From Mesorhizobium sp. CAU 1732 (GTDB taxonomy: Bacteria; Pseudomonadota; Alphaproteobacteria; Rhizobiales; Rhizobiaceae): a DNA stretch of 64,000 nt. The stretch spans positions 2,790,001-2,854,000 of the forward strand of contig NZ_JBDQQR010000001.1 in NCBI RefSeq assembly GCF_039888675.1, given 5' to 3'. Made by a program: the position numbers and the translations under genes. The notes beneath the pieces were generated by a model. That model saw only the letters and a program-made list of their open reading frames with translations. It was not told the origin of the DNA and made no database searches. Shown one piece after another: positions 43,503 through 51,599 of this stretch (positions are counted from its first letter, which is position 1; every line of letters starts with the position of its first letter).

Positions 43503-45116
43503 ATGGAATGGCTGATGCGAGGGACGTGGCGGGCGGCGGCGAGGATGCTGGCGCTGTGCCTGATGATCGCGGGCGCGATGGCAAGCGAAGCGGCAGCGCA
43601 TGCTTCCCTGACCGGGACCGACCCGGTCGACGGGGCAGTGGTGGCCGCAGCGCCGCAGCGCTTCACCATCAGCTTCAGCGAACCGGTTTCCCCGCTCACG
43701 CTTCAGGTGATCCGGCCCGACGGCGAGGCCGTTCCGCTTGATCGCTTCGCCGTCCGTGACCGCAGCGTCGAGATCGAAGCGCCCGCCGATCTGTCCGACG
43801 GCACGCATGTTCTGACCTGGCGGGTCGTCTCGTCGGACGGCCACCCGGTCGGCGGCTCGGTCATCTTCTCCATCGGCGCGCCGAGTGCCGCGCCGCCGCC
43901 GATCGTGGAGCCGATGGAACTCCCGGTGCGTGCCGGGTTGCTGCTGACGCGGGTCGGACTCTATCTCGGCCTGTTTTTCGGCGTCGGCGGCGCGTTCGCG
44001 ATTGCCGTCTTCTTTCCGCAGTCGCGGTCGGGAGCGCGGGCGGCGATGCTGTTTGTTCTGCTTGGCGCGCTGGCAACGGCCGCATCGCCGGGCTTTCAGG
44101 GCCTCGACGCGCTGGGCGCGCCATTGCCGCGCTATCTCGATCCGCTGATGTGGTCGACGGGGCTCTCCACCAGCTATGGCCGGACCGTCTTCGTATTGCT
44201 TGGCGCCTTCGGGCTCGCGCTCGTCGCGGTCCTTGTCAGGACCCCATGGGTCTCGCGGGCGTGCGCTTTGGCCGGTCTCGTGGCCGCTGCGGTTGCGATG
44301 TCGCTGTCGGGCCATGCCGGCGCCGCCGAACCGCAATGGCTGACGCGGCCATCCGTGGCGCTGCATGTCGCCACGATCGCCGTCTGGGTCGGCGCGCTCA
44401 TTCCGCTCGGGCAGGCATTGCGGACCAACGCGGCCGATGCGAGCGCCGGGCTCGCGCGGTTTTCGACCGCCATCCCGTTCGCCGTCGCCGTCCTGATCGC
44501 GGCAGGGGTCGCTTTGACGATCATACAGGTCGAGACGCCATCGGCGCTGATCGAGACGGCGTATGGCCGCCTGCTGCTCGCCAAGTTGGGCTGCCTCGCG
44601 CTTCTGTTTACGCTTGCGATCGTCAATCGCTGGAGGCTGACGGCACCGGCTGTCGCGGGCGGTAGCGCGGCGCGATCGAGGCTGACGCGCTCGATCGGAG
44701 CCGAGACCGTCGTCGTCCTGATCATCTTCGCGATCGCCGCAGGCTGGCGCTTCACGCCGCCGCCGCGCGCGCTCGCGATCGCCGCCGCGCAGCCCGCCTC
44801 CATGCATATCCACACGGCGGATGCGATGGCCGACCTCACCGTGTCGCCCGGCCGCACCGGCCCGGTTACGGTCTCTGCCGTGATCATGACAGGCGAGTTC
44901 GGCCCGCTCGACGCGAAGGACGTGACCTTCGTCTTCTCCAATCCGGGCGCGGGCATCGAGCCGTTCAGGCGCAAGGCGTCGAAGCCCGGCGACGGTACGT
45001 GGCTGGCCGACGACGTCGTGCTGCCGCTGGCCGGCACCTGGACCGTGCGGCTCGACATTCTCATCACCGATTTCGAGATGACCCGCATCTCAGGCGAGAT
45101 CCAGATCCGGCCGTAA
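43503..45116 (+). CDS. CopC-CopD (YcnJ-like) fusion copper protein
   Basis: A 537-residue protein. The signal peptide is about 1-33 (ending ASEAAA). A CopC domain follows (about 34-128), whose first mature residue is again a histidine (HASLTGTDPVDGAVV), with WRVVSSDGHPVGGSVIF at its end. Next comes a CopD-type membrane domain with about eight helices (about 145-420) containing the conserved GHAGAAEPQWLTR. A periplasmic tail (about 430-537) resembles the YtkA/FixH-like domain of YcnJ. It moves copper across the inner membrane. It is the last gene of the cluster. A fusion of CopC and CopD is normal for YcnJ. Confidence 0.92.
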   Translation: MEWLMRGTWRAAARMLALCLMIAGAMASEAAAHASLTGTDPVDGAVVAAAPQRFTISFSEPVSPLTLQVIRPDGEAVPLDRFAVRDRSVEIEAPADLSDGTHVLTWRVVSSDGHPVGGSVIFSIGAPSAAPPPIVEPMELPVRAGLLLTRVGLYLGLFFGVGGAFAIAVFFPQSRSGARAAMLFVLLGALATAASPGFQGLDALGAPLPRYLDPLMWSTGLSTSYGRTVFVLLGAFGLALVAVLVRTPWVSRACALAGLVAAAVAMSLSGHAGAAEPQWLTRPSVALHVATIAVWVGALIPLGQALRTNAADASAGLARFSTAIPFAVAVLIAAGVALTIIQVETPSALIETAYGRLLLAKLGCLALLFTLAIVNRWRLTAPAVAGGSAARSRLTRSIGAETVVVLIIFAIAAGWRFTPPPRALAIAAAQPASMHIHTADAMADLTVSPGRTGPVTVSAVIMTGEFGPLDAKDVTFVFSNPGAGIEPFRRKASKPGDGTWLADDVVLPLAGTWTVRLDILITDFEMTRISGEIQIRP

Positions 45117-45200
45117 CGCCCCGTGCGCCGTTCAGGCGTTGACAGGCGTGTCAGCCCTTCGAGGACTGATCGGGCCGCGCGGCGCGTCCTCCAACGCAGA

Positions 45201-45230
45201 CTGCCGGGCGCCCCCCGCGGCTCCCGGCAG
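45201..45230. terminator. Hairpin between the convergent copper and unknown-protein operons
   Basis: CTGCCGGG and CCCGGCAG pair across a 14-base GC-rich loop in the 215-bp gap between two convergent transcription units. Only weak T-richness follows on the plus strand. Assigned on stem and location. Confidence 0.4.
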
Positions 45231-45331
45231 CCATTCCTGATTTTCCATCAGGGCGCCAGCAGAGCCGGCAGAAACCATCAAAGCACGGACCGTGCCAAGA
45301 CGAGCTGTGTCGCGTTGGCACACCAGACGGG

Positions 45332-46921
45332 TCATTTCTCGTCCCGTGTCCAGTGCACCTGTCCGTCGATGATCAGTTCGTCGGGATTGCCGGCATCATC
45401 GCCGTCGAACATCGCCACGAAATGCCGTTCGACGCCGTCCGGGCCGTCGATCAGCAAGGTGAAGTCCTCGAAGCTGTAGCGGGACCGGCTCACATCCGGG
45501 ATGCCGACGACCGTGAGGTAGTGCGTGCCGAAGGCGCCGGCGACGAAGCCGCCGCGCGTATGCGTGAGCATGCCGTCCCGCGCGAACACATAATCACGGT
45601 CTCGGCGCACCCCCGACATGCCGACATTGAGATAGTAATAGGTGTGGTCGAGCGTCTGGCCGGACGGCATCGGCAGCAGGCGCCGCGCCTCCGAGAGGTC
45701 GATCGTCTCGCCTGCGTCCGGTCCGCCCGTCCGGGTGAGCGTCACCGTTCCCCATGTGCTCGTCCATGTGAACCAGCGATCCGGCTCGCGCTTGCGCGAG
45801 AGCGCGACATCGAGGTCGGTGAAGGCGAAGTTCCATTCGTGCCGGTAGGCGGTGCCGTCGCGCAACAGCACATAGATGTCCTCCCGGCGCCGGGTGTAAC
45901 CATTGCCGAAACCGTCCATGAGGTTCTCGAATTCGGCATCGTAGAGCACCCGGTCGATCGCGCCGAGCGCGATGCCCTCATTGGGACCGGCAAAGGCTTC
46001 ATCGAACGCGGGCGGGCGCAGCATCAGGCCGTCGGCGTCGTCCGCGCTGGCCAGTTCCCTGCCGGTTTCGGCAAGCGTGAAGATGCTGCATTCGCGCAGG
46101 CCGACGACGCCGCCGACGCGGTCGTCGCGAATCCAGCGCGGTTGCCCGACGACGACCATGTCCTGGCCGAGGCTTGCTGCCATGCGCTCTTCGTGGGGGT
46201 CTTCGGAAAACGAGGTGCAATCCGCCAGGAAGCGCGATTGCTGGTCGCCGCGCCATTCGCGCAGCTCATCCTCCGCTGTCACCCGCCCATGCAGCACCAC
46301 GACGTTCCGTGCCTTGAGCCATTCGAGCAGGCGTTCCTCGCGGGCCTTTGAGAGGTCGCGATAGGCCTGCCCGCCTGCCTTGGAGCCGACCTCGCCCATG
46401 ATCGTCTCGGCCTGCACGGAGAACGCCGCCAGCGGCAGGACTTGAACGTCGCCCGAGGGCGGCGGCGGAGCGGGCACTTCCGCGATCTCGATGCCGAAAT
46501 CGTCGGCGTTGCGCATGAGATGGCGGACGGCCGCGCGAATGTCGTACATCTCCTCCGCCAGCGTATCGTTGAGGGTTTCGCAAACCGACGCACCGCCCCG
46601 GATGTTCTCGGCCGCCGCAGCCGCGACGATAGGGTCATGCTCGGTGAGCTGCTTGTCGAGATCCGGCAACGCCTTGCGGGCACCGGCGATAAGGCGGTCG
46701 AAACCGGCGAGGTCGACCCGGTAGCCCCACGCGGCCATGATGTCCCGCCGGTCGGCCTGTCCCTCCGGATGCTGCGCGTCGCAGACCTCGACATAGGCCC
46801 GCGCCAGCGTGACGGCCGTCAACGCCTTGCCCATGTTGATGGAGAATTCGTTTTTCGGCTCGGCCAGAGCCGGGGCGGCGAGCCCCGACACGACGGCCAG
46901 AAGGGCGATGCGCCGGATCAC
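45332..46921 (-). CDS. Large exported protein of unknown function
   Basis: A 529-residue protein with a signal peptide (IRRIALLAVVSGLAAPALA, about 1-20). I use the GTG at 46921, whose GTGA overlaps the previous stop; the frame is open further upstream but without a signal. Two cysteines early (VCDAQHP, SVCETLNDTL) and many aromatic/charged short segments suggest a beta-rich periplasmic or surface protein. LLRDGTAYRHEWNFAFTDLD and a lipocalin-like GTVTLTRTGG can be seen, but no family comes to mind. It is co-transcribed with two other small exported proteins. Confidence 0.75.
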   Translation of the reverse strand: MIRRIALLAVVSGLAAPALAEPKNEFSINMGKALTAVTLARAYVEVCDAQHPEGQADRRDIMAAWGYRVDLAGFDRLIAGARKALPDLDKQLTEHDPIVAAAAAENIRGGASVCETLNDTLAEEMYDIRAAVRHLMRNADDFGIEIAEVPAPPPPSGDVQVLPLAAFSVQAETIMGEVGSKAGGQAYRDLSKAREERLLEWLKARNVVVLHGRVTAEDELREWRGDQQSRFLADCTSFSEDPHEERMAASLGQDMVVVGQPRWIRDDRVGGVVGLRECSIFTLAETGRELASADDADGLMLRPPAFDEAFAGPNEGIALGAIDRVLYDAEFENLMDGFGNGYTRRREDIYVLLRDGTAYRHEWNFAFTDLDVALSRKREPDRWFTWTSTWGTVTLTRTGGPDAGETIDLSEARRLLPMPSGQTLDHTYYYLNVGMSGVRRDRDYVFARDGMLTHTRGGFVAGAFGTHYLTVVGIPDVSRSRYSFEDFTLLIDGPDGVERHFVAMFDGDDAGNPDELIIDGQVHWTRDEK

Positions 46922-47265
46922 CGGCACGGCCCCACGATGCGCTCCACGCGCAAGGTCACTCCATCGAACGCGCCCTCGACCAGCAGGCATTCGTGGTCGT
47001 CCCAGGCGCGCTCGATCCGCCGCGTGGTGTCGTCCGGCGCATGGATGGGCGGCAAGTCGTCGCCCGACCAGAGAAGACGTGTCGGATCCTGCGCGTCGGG
47101 ATCGGCGATGCCGCGCCACGGGCAGGGCGCCCTGACGCAAAAAATGCCCGTGCTGCCGACCGCCAGACTGATGGACTTGGCGGGCTCGTCACTGTCGGTG
47201 CGGCCGGATACGCCGAGCAAGAGGACGAACCCGAGAGCGGCGACAAACTTCAGCATCGCGGCCAT
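46918..47265 (-). CDS. Small exported protein with CxxxPC motif, unknown function
   Basis: A 115-residue protein with a signal peptide (MAAMLKFVAALGFVLLLGVSG). The mature part has the motif FCVRAPCPWRGIA, seen in small exported alphaproteobacterial proteins, plus cysteines at ECLLVEG and the C-terminal GPCR, so two disulfides are possible. Start at 47265 (or the second ATG at 47256). It sits 5 bp after the upstream gene and overlaps the downstream large protein gene by 4 bp. Confidence 0.65.
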   Translation of the reverse strand: MAAMLKFVAALGFVLLLGVSGRTDSDEPAKSISLAVGSTGIFCVRAPCPWRGIADPDAQDPTRLLWSGDDLPPIHAPDDTTRRIERAWDDHECLLVEGAFDGVTLRVERIVGPCR

Positions 47266-47270
47266 CTCGT

Positions 47271-47801
47271 TCAGCGGTTCTCGAGACCGTTGGCCTCGCG
47301 CTCCCCGGGGATCGTGTCGCGGCGTTCCTCGATCGAGGCGCGGAACCCTTGCAGGCCCGCGCGCAGTTCGGCCAGCGTTTTGGCATGTTCGGTCTTGGAC
47401 GTCGTGCCGTTGGGGTTGGCGGCATCCCATTCGAGCGCCCAGTCCACCGCGGCCAGCCATTCATCGACATTGCCGCCGATATATTCGTTGACCGGCCGGC
47501 CGACCTGTTCGGTCAGCGCGCTGAACAGCACGGCGCTGTTGCTGCTGCCGGTCGCGCCTTCGACGACGAGCAGGAAGCGGTAGCGAAGCTGGGCGGCATA
47601 CATCCAGTTGGCGGCTTCGCGTCCGTTACCGCTTGCCAGCAGACGGGCCGCAAGCACGTAAAGCGCTGCCGGGTGCAGATCGGGCGCCTGCGCCTGCAAC
47701 TGCTCGACGCTCATGCTGCCGAGATCGCCCATGTCCTGCGCCTTTGCGGGCCCCAGCAAGGTCGTCGCGAGAAGAAGTGCGAAAAGCAGACGGTGCATCA
47801 T
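47271..47801 (-). CDS. Exported protein of unknown function, first of a three-gene unit
   Basis: A 176-residue protein with a signal peptide ending GPAKA (about 22). The mature region is helical and rich in Ala/Leu (YVLAARLLASGNGREAANWMYAAQLRYRFLLVV) like a short TPR/Sel1-type protein, and continues with VDWALEWDAANPNGTTSK. GAGG lies seven bases before the first ATG (47801). Three exported proteins in tight linkage suggest a periplasmic complex. I do not recognise the family. Confidence 0.7.
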   Translation of the reverse strand: MMHRLLFALLLATTLLGPAKAQDMGDLGSMSVEQLQAQAPDLHPAALYVLAARLLASGNGREAANWMYAAQLRYRFLLVVEGATGSSNSAVLFSALTEQVGRPVNEYIGGNVDEWLAAVDWALEWDAANPNGTTSKTEHAKTLAELRAGLQGFRASIEERRDTIPGEREANGLENR

Positions 47802-47961
47802 CAGATCCTCGATTCCTGCCCATTGGACGCCGCCGCGCGCCCGATCCTTTGGGGCGGGTGGCCCCAGCGGATAAAAGTCTCCGTCGCTATCTGAGTATAT
47901 GCACGCGGTGCGTGTGGGAAGCCTCAACCTGCACGAACCGCGCATTCGCGGCGTCGGCGGC

Positions 47962-47989
47962 AAGTTCCATAAGATAGATTATGCGATTA
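47962..47989. other. dif: Candidate dif site (XerC/XerD recombination site of the chromosome terminus)
   Basis: The 28 bp consist of an 11-bp arm AAGTTCCATAA, a 6-bp centre GATAGA and an 11-bp arm TTATGCGATTA. The inner CATAA-N6-TTATG is the same layout as E. coli dif (CATAA, TGTATA, TTATG). The octamer GGGNAGGG (KOPS-type) lies only on the plus strand to the left of it and only on the minus strand to the right, so it points to this site from both sides. The site lies between the promoter side of the exported-protein operon and an IS30 copy. Site structure and octamer polarity are seen; the dif role is inferred. Confidence 0.65.
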
Positions 47990-48016
47990 TCTGGTGTAGC
48001 CGGGTGGGTTCAAGGA

Positions 48017-48036
48017 TGAAGTGCGACTTGCGAATG
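48017..48036 (+). repeat. IS30 left inverted repeat
   Basis: TGAAGTGCGACTTGCGAATG matches the reverse complement of the right end at 16 of 20 positions. Just outside it stands GGGTGGGTTCAAG, which also appears inverted inside the right end. Confidence 0.65.
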
Positions 48037-48070
48037 ATACCAATGAGTTATCATACGCAAGGAAGATGCA

Positions 48071-49081
48071 ATGAGACGCACCTACTCCCATATCGGCCTG
48101 GATGAACGTCGTAAGATTGCTCGCTGGCGGATGGCCGGCCTGAGCATCGAGATCATCGCAGAAAAGCTTGGACGGCATCGCTCGACGATCTTTCGCGAGA
48201 TCAAGCGCAATATGTTCGTCGACAAGGTCGTTCCAGATCTCAACGGCTACTATTGCGTGACGGCCCACGGCATGGCTTGCGAGCGCCGCGCCAAGCTGCG
48301 GAAGCTGGCGCGTTTCTCACACGTCCGGCAGTCCGTTATCGACCGGATCATACATGGATGGTCGCCACAGCAGATCGCCGGTCGCATGCGCCTGGAGCGT
48401 CATCCGATCTCGGTCAGCCACGAGACGATCTACAAGTTTGCGTATTCGGCCGATGGCCAGGCCATCAAGCTGTGGCGGCATCTGCCGGAGCATCGAGCCA
48501 GGCGCCGCCCCCGGCATGCAAGGCGCAGACATGGCCGGCGCTTCAGCCCGGAACTGAACATCCTGCGCCGCCCGGATGTCGTTGCCGACCGTAAGCAGTT
48601 CGGACACTGGGAATGCGACCTGATCCAGTTCCGCAAGAAGTTCGGCAAGGCCAACGTCACATCGCTGGTCGAACGGGTCAGTCGCTTTGCCATCTTCCTG
48701 CGCAACAATGATCGACAGTCCCGGCCCGTGATGGATGGCGTCATACAGGCGCTACAGGCCCTACCCCACCTCGCTCGCCGTTCGATCACATTCGACCGTG
48801 GCACGGAGTTCACCGACTGGCCCTACCTTCAGGCAAGCATAGGCACCCAAACGTGGTTCTGCGACCCGCAATCTCCCTGGCAGAAAGGCACCGTCGAAAA
48901 CACCAACGGCCGGGTGCGGAAATGGCTTTCGAGAGAGGTCGATCCATTATCTGTGACCGATGCCGACCTGATCGAGATCTGCAATCGGCTGAATGCGACG
49001 CCTCGCAAATGCCTCGGCTACCGAACGCCAGCGGAGGTCTTTCGAAAGAAACTGCTCGCCCAGATGAGGCATGCCGGCTAG
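48071..49081 (+). CDS. IS30-family transposase
   Basis: The 336-residue DDE transposase has an N-terminal helix-turn-helix (YSHIGLDERRKIARWRMAGL, then IIAEKLGRHRSTIFREIKRN) and a catalytic core with aspartates in HWECDLIQF and SITFDRGTEF and glutamate in KGTVENTNGRVRKW. The frame is intact, so the element may be active. IS30 transposases join ends through a circular intermediate and favour particular palindromic targets. This matters here because a palindrome-rich site is adjacent. Confidence 0.95.
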   Translation: MRRTYSHIGLDERRKIARWRMAGLSIEIIAEKLGRHRSTIFREIKRNMFVDKVVPDLNGYYCVTAHGMACERRAKLRKLARFSHVRQSVIDRIIHGWSPQQIAGRMRLERHPISVSHETIYKFAYSADGQAIKLWRHLPEHRARRRPRHARRRHGRRFSPELNILRRPDVVADRKQFGHWECDLIQFRKKFGKANVTSLVERVSRFAIFLRNNDRQSRPVMDGVIQALQALPHLARRSITFDRGTEFTDWPYLQASIGTQTWFCDPQSPWQKGTVENTNGRVRKWLSREVDPLSVTDADLIEICNRLNATPRKCLGYRTPAEVFRKKLLAQMRHAG

Positions 49082-49089
49082 CTTGAACC

Positions 49090-49109
49090 CACCCGCAAGT
49101 CGCATCTCA
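49090..49109 (-). repeat. IS30 right inverted repeat
   Basis: The reverse complement reads TGAGATGCGACTTGCGGGTG and pairs with the left repeat. It starts 8 bp after the transposase stop codon, as expected for a compact IS. Confidence 0.65.
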
Positions 49110-49215
49110 GCATGACTCCACAAGAGGGTGGGCTCTATCCTTGAAGCGCGGCTTTGCAGCGACACCCGCCTTGGGCAACAGTTCCCTCCACAGCAATGGA
49201 GGACGATCGTAACAA

Positions 49216-50145
49216 TCAGCCCGCACCCGTTGAATTGCCTACACGAAAGCTCTCTAGCCAGGCCTTGAACGCATCGAACCCGTCGAGTGCTGCGCTGCGC
49301 TCGGGATAGATGAGCGAGTACGGTGCGCTGACGATCAACCGGCGCTCGGAAGCGAGCTTCAGACGTCCGTCCGCGAGTTCGGCTTCGGCAAGCACCTCGG
49401 GAACCAATGCGATGCCGAGGCCGGAAACAGCCGCCGCGATGACCATATCGAAGTGCTCGAAACGCGGGCCACGCAGGATCGAGCGCGGATCGATGCCGGC
49501 ATCGCGAAACCAGTCAAGCCAGAGGCTCGGCCGGGTCGTCTGCTGGAGCAATGGAAGCCGTGCCAGCGCACCGTCTTCAAGCGCACCCTGCCCGACCAGG
49601 AATTCCGGCGCCGCGACGACGACGAGCCGCTCGTCCATCAACGGGACGAACTCCGCGTTCGCCGGCCGCATGTCGCTGCGTTGGATCGTGGCGTCGAATG
49701 GATCCGCGTCGAAGTCGACGGCATCCAGCCGGGACACGATATCGAATGTCACGGTCGGCATGATCGCACGGAAAAGCCGCAAACGCGGCACCAGCCACAC
49801 TTTGCCGAAGGTCGGGAGCACTGCGAGGCGAAGCACCTGAGCCTGGTCGCCAAATGCCATGACCGACATTGCCGCCTGGTCGAGCTCGTCCAGGATACGG
49901 TCTGCTTCACGCCGGAACGACGTGCCGGCCTCCGAGAGAACCAGACGCTGGCGCACCCGGTGGAAAAGCCTGACGCCAAGCCGCTCTTCGAGCGTGCCCA
50001 AGGAACGGCTTATCGCACTTTGGGTGAGACTGAGTTCGTACGCCGCGCGCGTAGTCGAGCCCGTTCGTGCGCAGGCCGAGAATGCATGCAACTCGCTGAT
50101 GGTCGGAAGATATGCGCCTCGCAACGGCTGCCTCACATCGGTCAT
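49216..50145 (-). CDS. LysR-family transcriptional regulator (GcvA-like), divergent from gcdH
   Basis: A 309-residue regulator. The winged HTH is at about 10-70 ([20 protein letters not shown], then [19 protein letters not shown]), and a LysR substrate domain follows (about 95-300; [19 protein letters not shown]). I use the ATG at 50145; a GTG three codons upstream is possible. The GcvA-like subgroup often controls acyl-CoA or amino-acid genes. Divergence from glutaryl-CoA dehydrogenase with 127 bp between starts strongly suggests it regulates that gene, as GcdR-type LysR proteins do. Confidence 0.9.
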   Translation of the reverse strand: MTDVRQPLRGAYLPTISELHAFSACARTGSTTRAAYELSLTQSAISRSLGTLEERLGVRLFHRVRQRLVLSEAGTSFRREADRILDELDQAAMSVMAFGDQAQVLRLAVLPTFGKVWLVPRLRLFRAIMPTVTFDIVSRLDAVDFDADPFDATIQRSDMRPANAEFVPLMDERLVVVAAPEFLVGQGALEDGALARLPLLQQTTRPSLWLDWFRDAGIDPRSILRGPRFEHFDMVIAAAVSGLGIALVPEVLAEAELADGRLKLASERRLIVSAPYSLIYPERSAALDGFDAFKAWLESFRVGNSTGAG

Positions 50146-50272
50146 GACTTTCACTCATGACCTTGCCATAAATGTTCGTTGGAAGCGAGCCCCTCGCCGT
50201 GCTAGGCCCCGCGCAAAGTCGGAAGGCGCGGACAATGCGCGCCGCGTCCGTCATGCGAGACAGGAGGACCAG

Positions 50273-51502
50273 ATGCCCGCCACCGCCGAAACACGCACGC
50301 TCAAGGCCAAGGAACGTCCCGATCTTTCCAGCTTTAGTTGGAACGACCCGTTCCTGATCGAGGACCAACTCACCGAAGAAGAGCGCATGATCCGCGCCAC
50401 CGCCGAGAGTTTTGCGACGGAAAAGCTGCAGCCCCGCGTCAACACGGCCTATCTCGAGGAAAAGACCGATCCGGATATCTTCCGCGAGATGGGCGAACAG
50501 GGCCTGCTCGGCGTCACGGTGCCGGAAGCCTATGGCGGCATCGGCGCCTCCTACACGGCCTATGGGCTGGTCGCACGCGAGGTCGAGCGGGTCGATTCCG
50601 GCTACCGTTCGATGATGTCGGTCCAGTCGTCGCTCGTCATGTACCCGATCTATGCCTATGGCTCGGAAGACCAGCGCAACAAATACCTTCCCAAGCTCGC
50701 TTCCGGCGAATGGATCGGGTGTTTCGGCCTGACCGAACCCGATGCGGGGTCCGATCCCGGCGGGATGAAGACACGCGCGACGAAGAGCGATGGCGGCTAT
50801 GTGCTGAACGGCTCCAAGATGTGGATTTCGAACGCGCCGATCGCCGACGTCTTCGTCGTCTGGGCGAAGTCGGAAGCCCATGGCGGCAAAATCCGCGGCT
50901 TTGTGCTCGACAAGGGCACAAAAGGCCTTTCGGCACCGAAGATCGGCGGCAAGCTCAGCCTGCGCGCCTCGATCACCGGCGAGATCGTGATGGAAAATGT
51001 CGAGGTGGGCGAAGACGCCCTCCTCCCGCATGTCGAAGGCCTCAAGGGTCCGTTCGGCTGCCTCAATCGCGCCCGCTACGGTATCGCCTGGGGCGTCATG
51101 GGAGCTGCCGAGGACTGCTGGATGCGTGCGCGCCAGTACGGGCTCGATCGCAAGCAGTTCGGCAAGCCGCTCGCCGGCACGCAGCTTTTCCAGAAGAAGC
51201 TCGCCGACATGCAGACCGAAATCACGCTTGGCCTTCAGGCCGCGCTGCGCGTCGGCCGCCTGATGGATGAAGGCCGCGCTGCACCCGAGATGGTGTCGCT
51301 CATCAAGCGCAACAATTGCGGTAAGGCGCTCGACATCGCGCGCATGGCTCGCGACATGCATGGCGGCAACGGCATCCAGATCGAGTATCAGGTGATGCGC
51401 CACGCAGCCAATCTCGAGACCGTGAATACCTATGAAGGCACGCATGACGTCCATGCGCTGATCCTCGGCCGTGCGCAGACCGGCATTCAGGCTTTCTTCT
51501 AG
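50273..51502 (+). CDS. gcdH: Glutaryl-CoA dehydrogenase
   Basis: A 409-residue acyl-CoA dehydrogenase. The FAD/substrate motifs are [16 protein letters not shown] and [18 protein letters not shown]. The catalytic base is the glutamate in [15 protein letters not shown], the form special to glutaryl-CoA dehydrogenases, which dehydrogenate and decarboxylate glutaryl-CoA to crotonyl-CoA. The ATG at 50273 follows CAGGAGGACCAG, a strong ribosome site. It is a key step of lysine, tryptophan and hydroxylysine breakdown. The gene is monocistronic and divergent from the LysR gene. Full-length and conserved. Confidence 0.95.
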   Translation: MPATAETRTLKAKERPDLSSFSWNDPFLIEDQLTEEERMIRATAESFATEKLQPRVNTAYLEEKTDPDIFREMGEQGLLGVTVPEAYGGIGASYTAYGLVAREVERVDSGYRSMMSVQSSLVMYPIYAYGSEDQRNKYLPKLASGEWIGCFGLTEPDAGSDPGGMKTRATKSDGGYVLNGSKMWISNAPIADVFVVWAKSEAHGGKIRGFVLDKGTKGLSAPKIGGKLSLRASITGEIVMENVEVGEDALLPHVEGLKGPFGCLNRARYGIAWGVMGAAEDCWMRARQYGLDRKQFGKPLAGTQLFQKKLADMQTEITLGLQAALRVGRLMDEGRAAPEMVSLIKRNNCGKALDIARMARDMHGGNGIQIEYQVMRHAANLETVNTYEGTHDVHALILGRAQTGIQAFF

Positions 51503-51544
51503 GACGAGCCTTGCGCGCAGTAGACAGATTGCGCGCATCATCCT

Positions 51545-51570
51545 AACTCTCGGGCACGCGCCCGGGAGTT
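51545..51570. terminator. Hairpin between gcdH and mazG
   Basis: AACTCTCGGGC and GCCCGGGAGTT pair over 11 bp (one G-U) around a four-base loop, 42 bp after the gcdH stop. No T-run follows. It likely ends the gcdH transcript or stabilises its 3' end. Confidence 0.5.
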
Positions 51571-51599
51571 CCGGGCGGCCCGCCTTGCGAGTTGCGCCT

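Larger units (their letters stand above)
48017..49109 (+). mobile_element. IS30-family insertion sequence
   Basis: The element is bounded by 20-bp imperfect inverted repeats (16 of 20 identical, sharing TGCGACTTGCG) and carries one transposase gene of IS30 type. Its length of about 1.1 kb is normal for the family. Element limits are approximate because a clear 2-3 bp target duplication cannot be told from chance. It lies 27 bp from the candidate dif site and interrupts no recognised gene. Confidence 0.8.

Noticed and set aside
47899..48105. Small open frame across the candidate dif site
   Set aside because: It spans a recombination-site-like palindrome and the IS boundary, has no ribosome site and resembles no protein.
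48010..49112. Target-site duplication for the IS30 element
   Set aside because: Flanking bases do not give an unambiguous 2-3 bp repeat once the imperfect ends are considered, so element limits are reported from the inverted repeats only.
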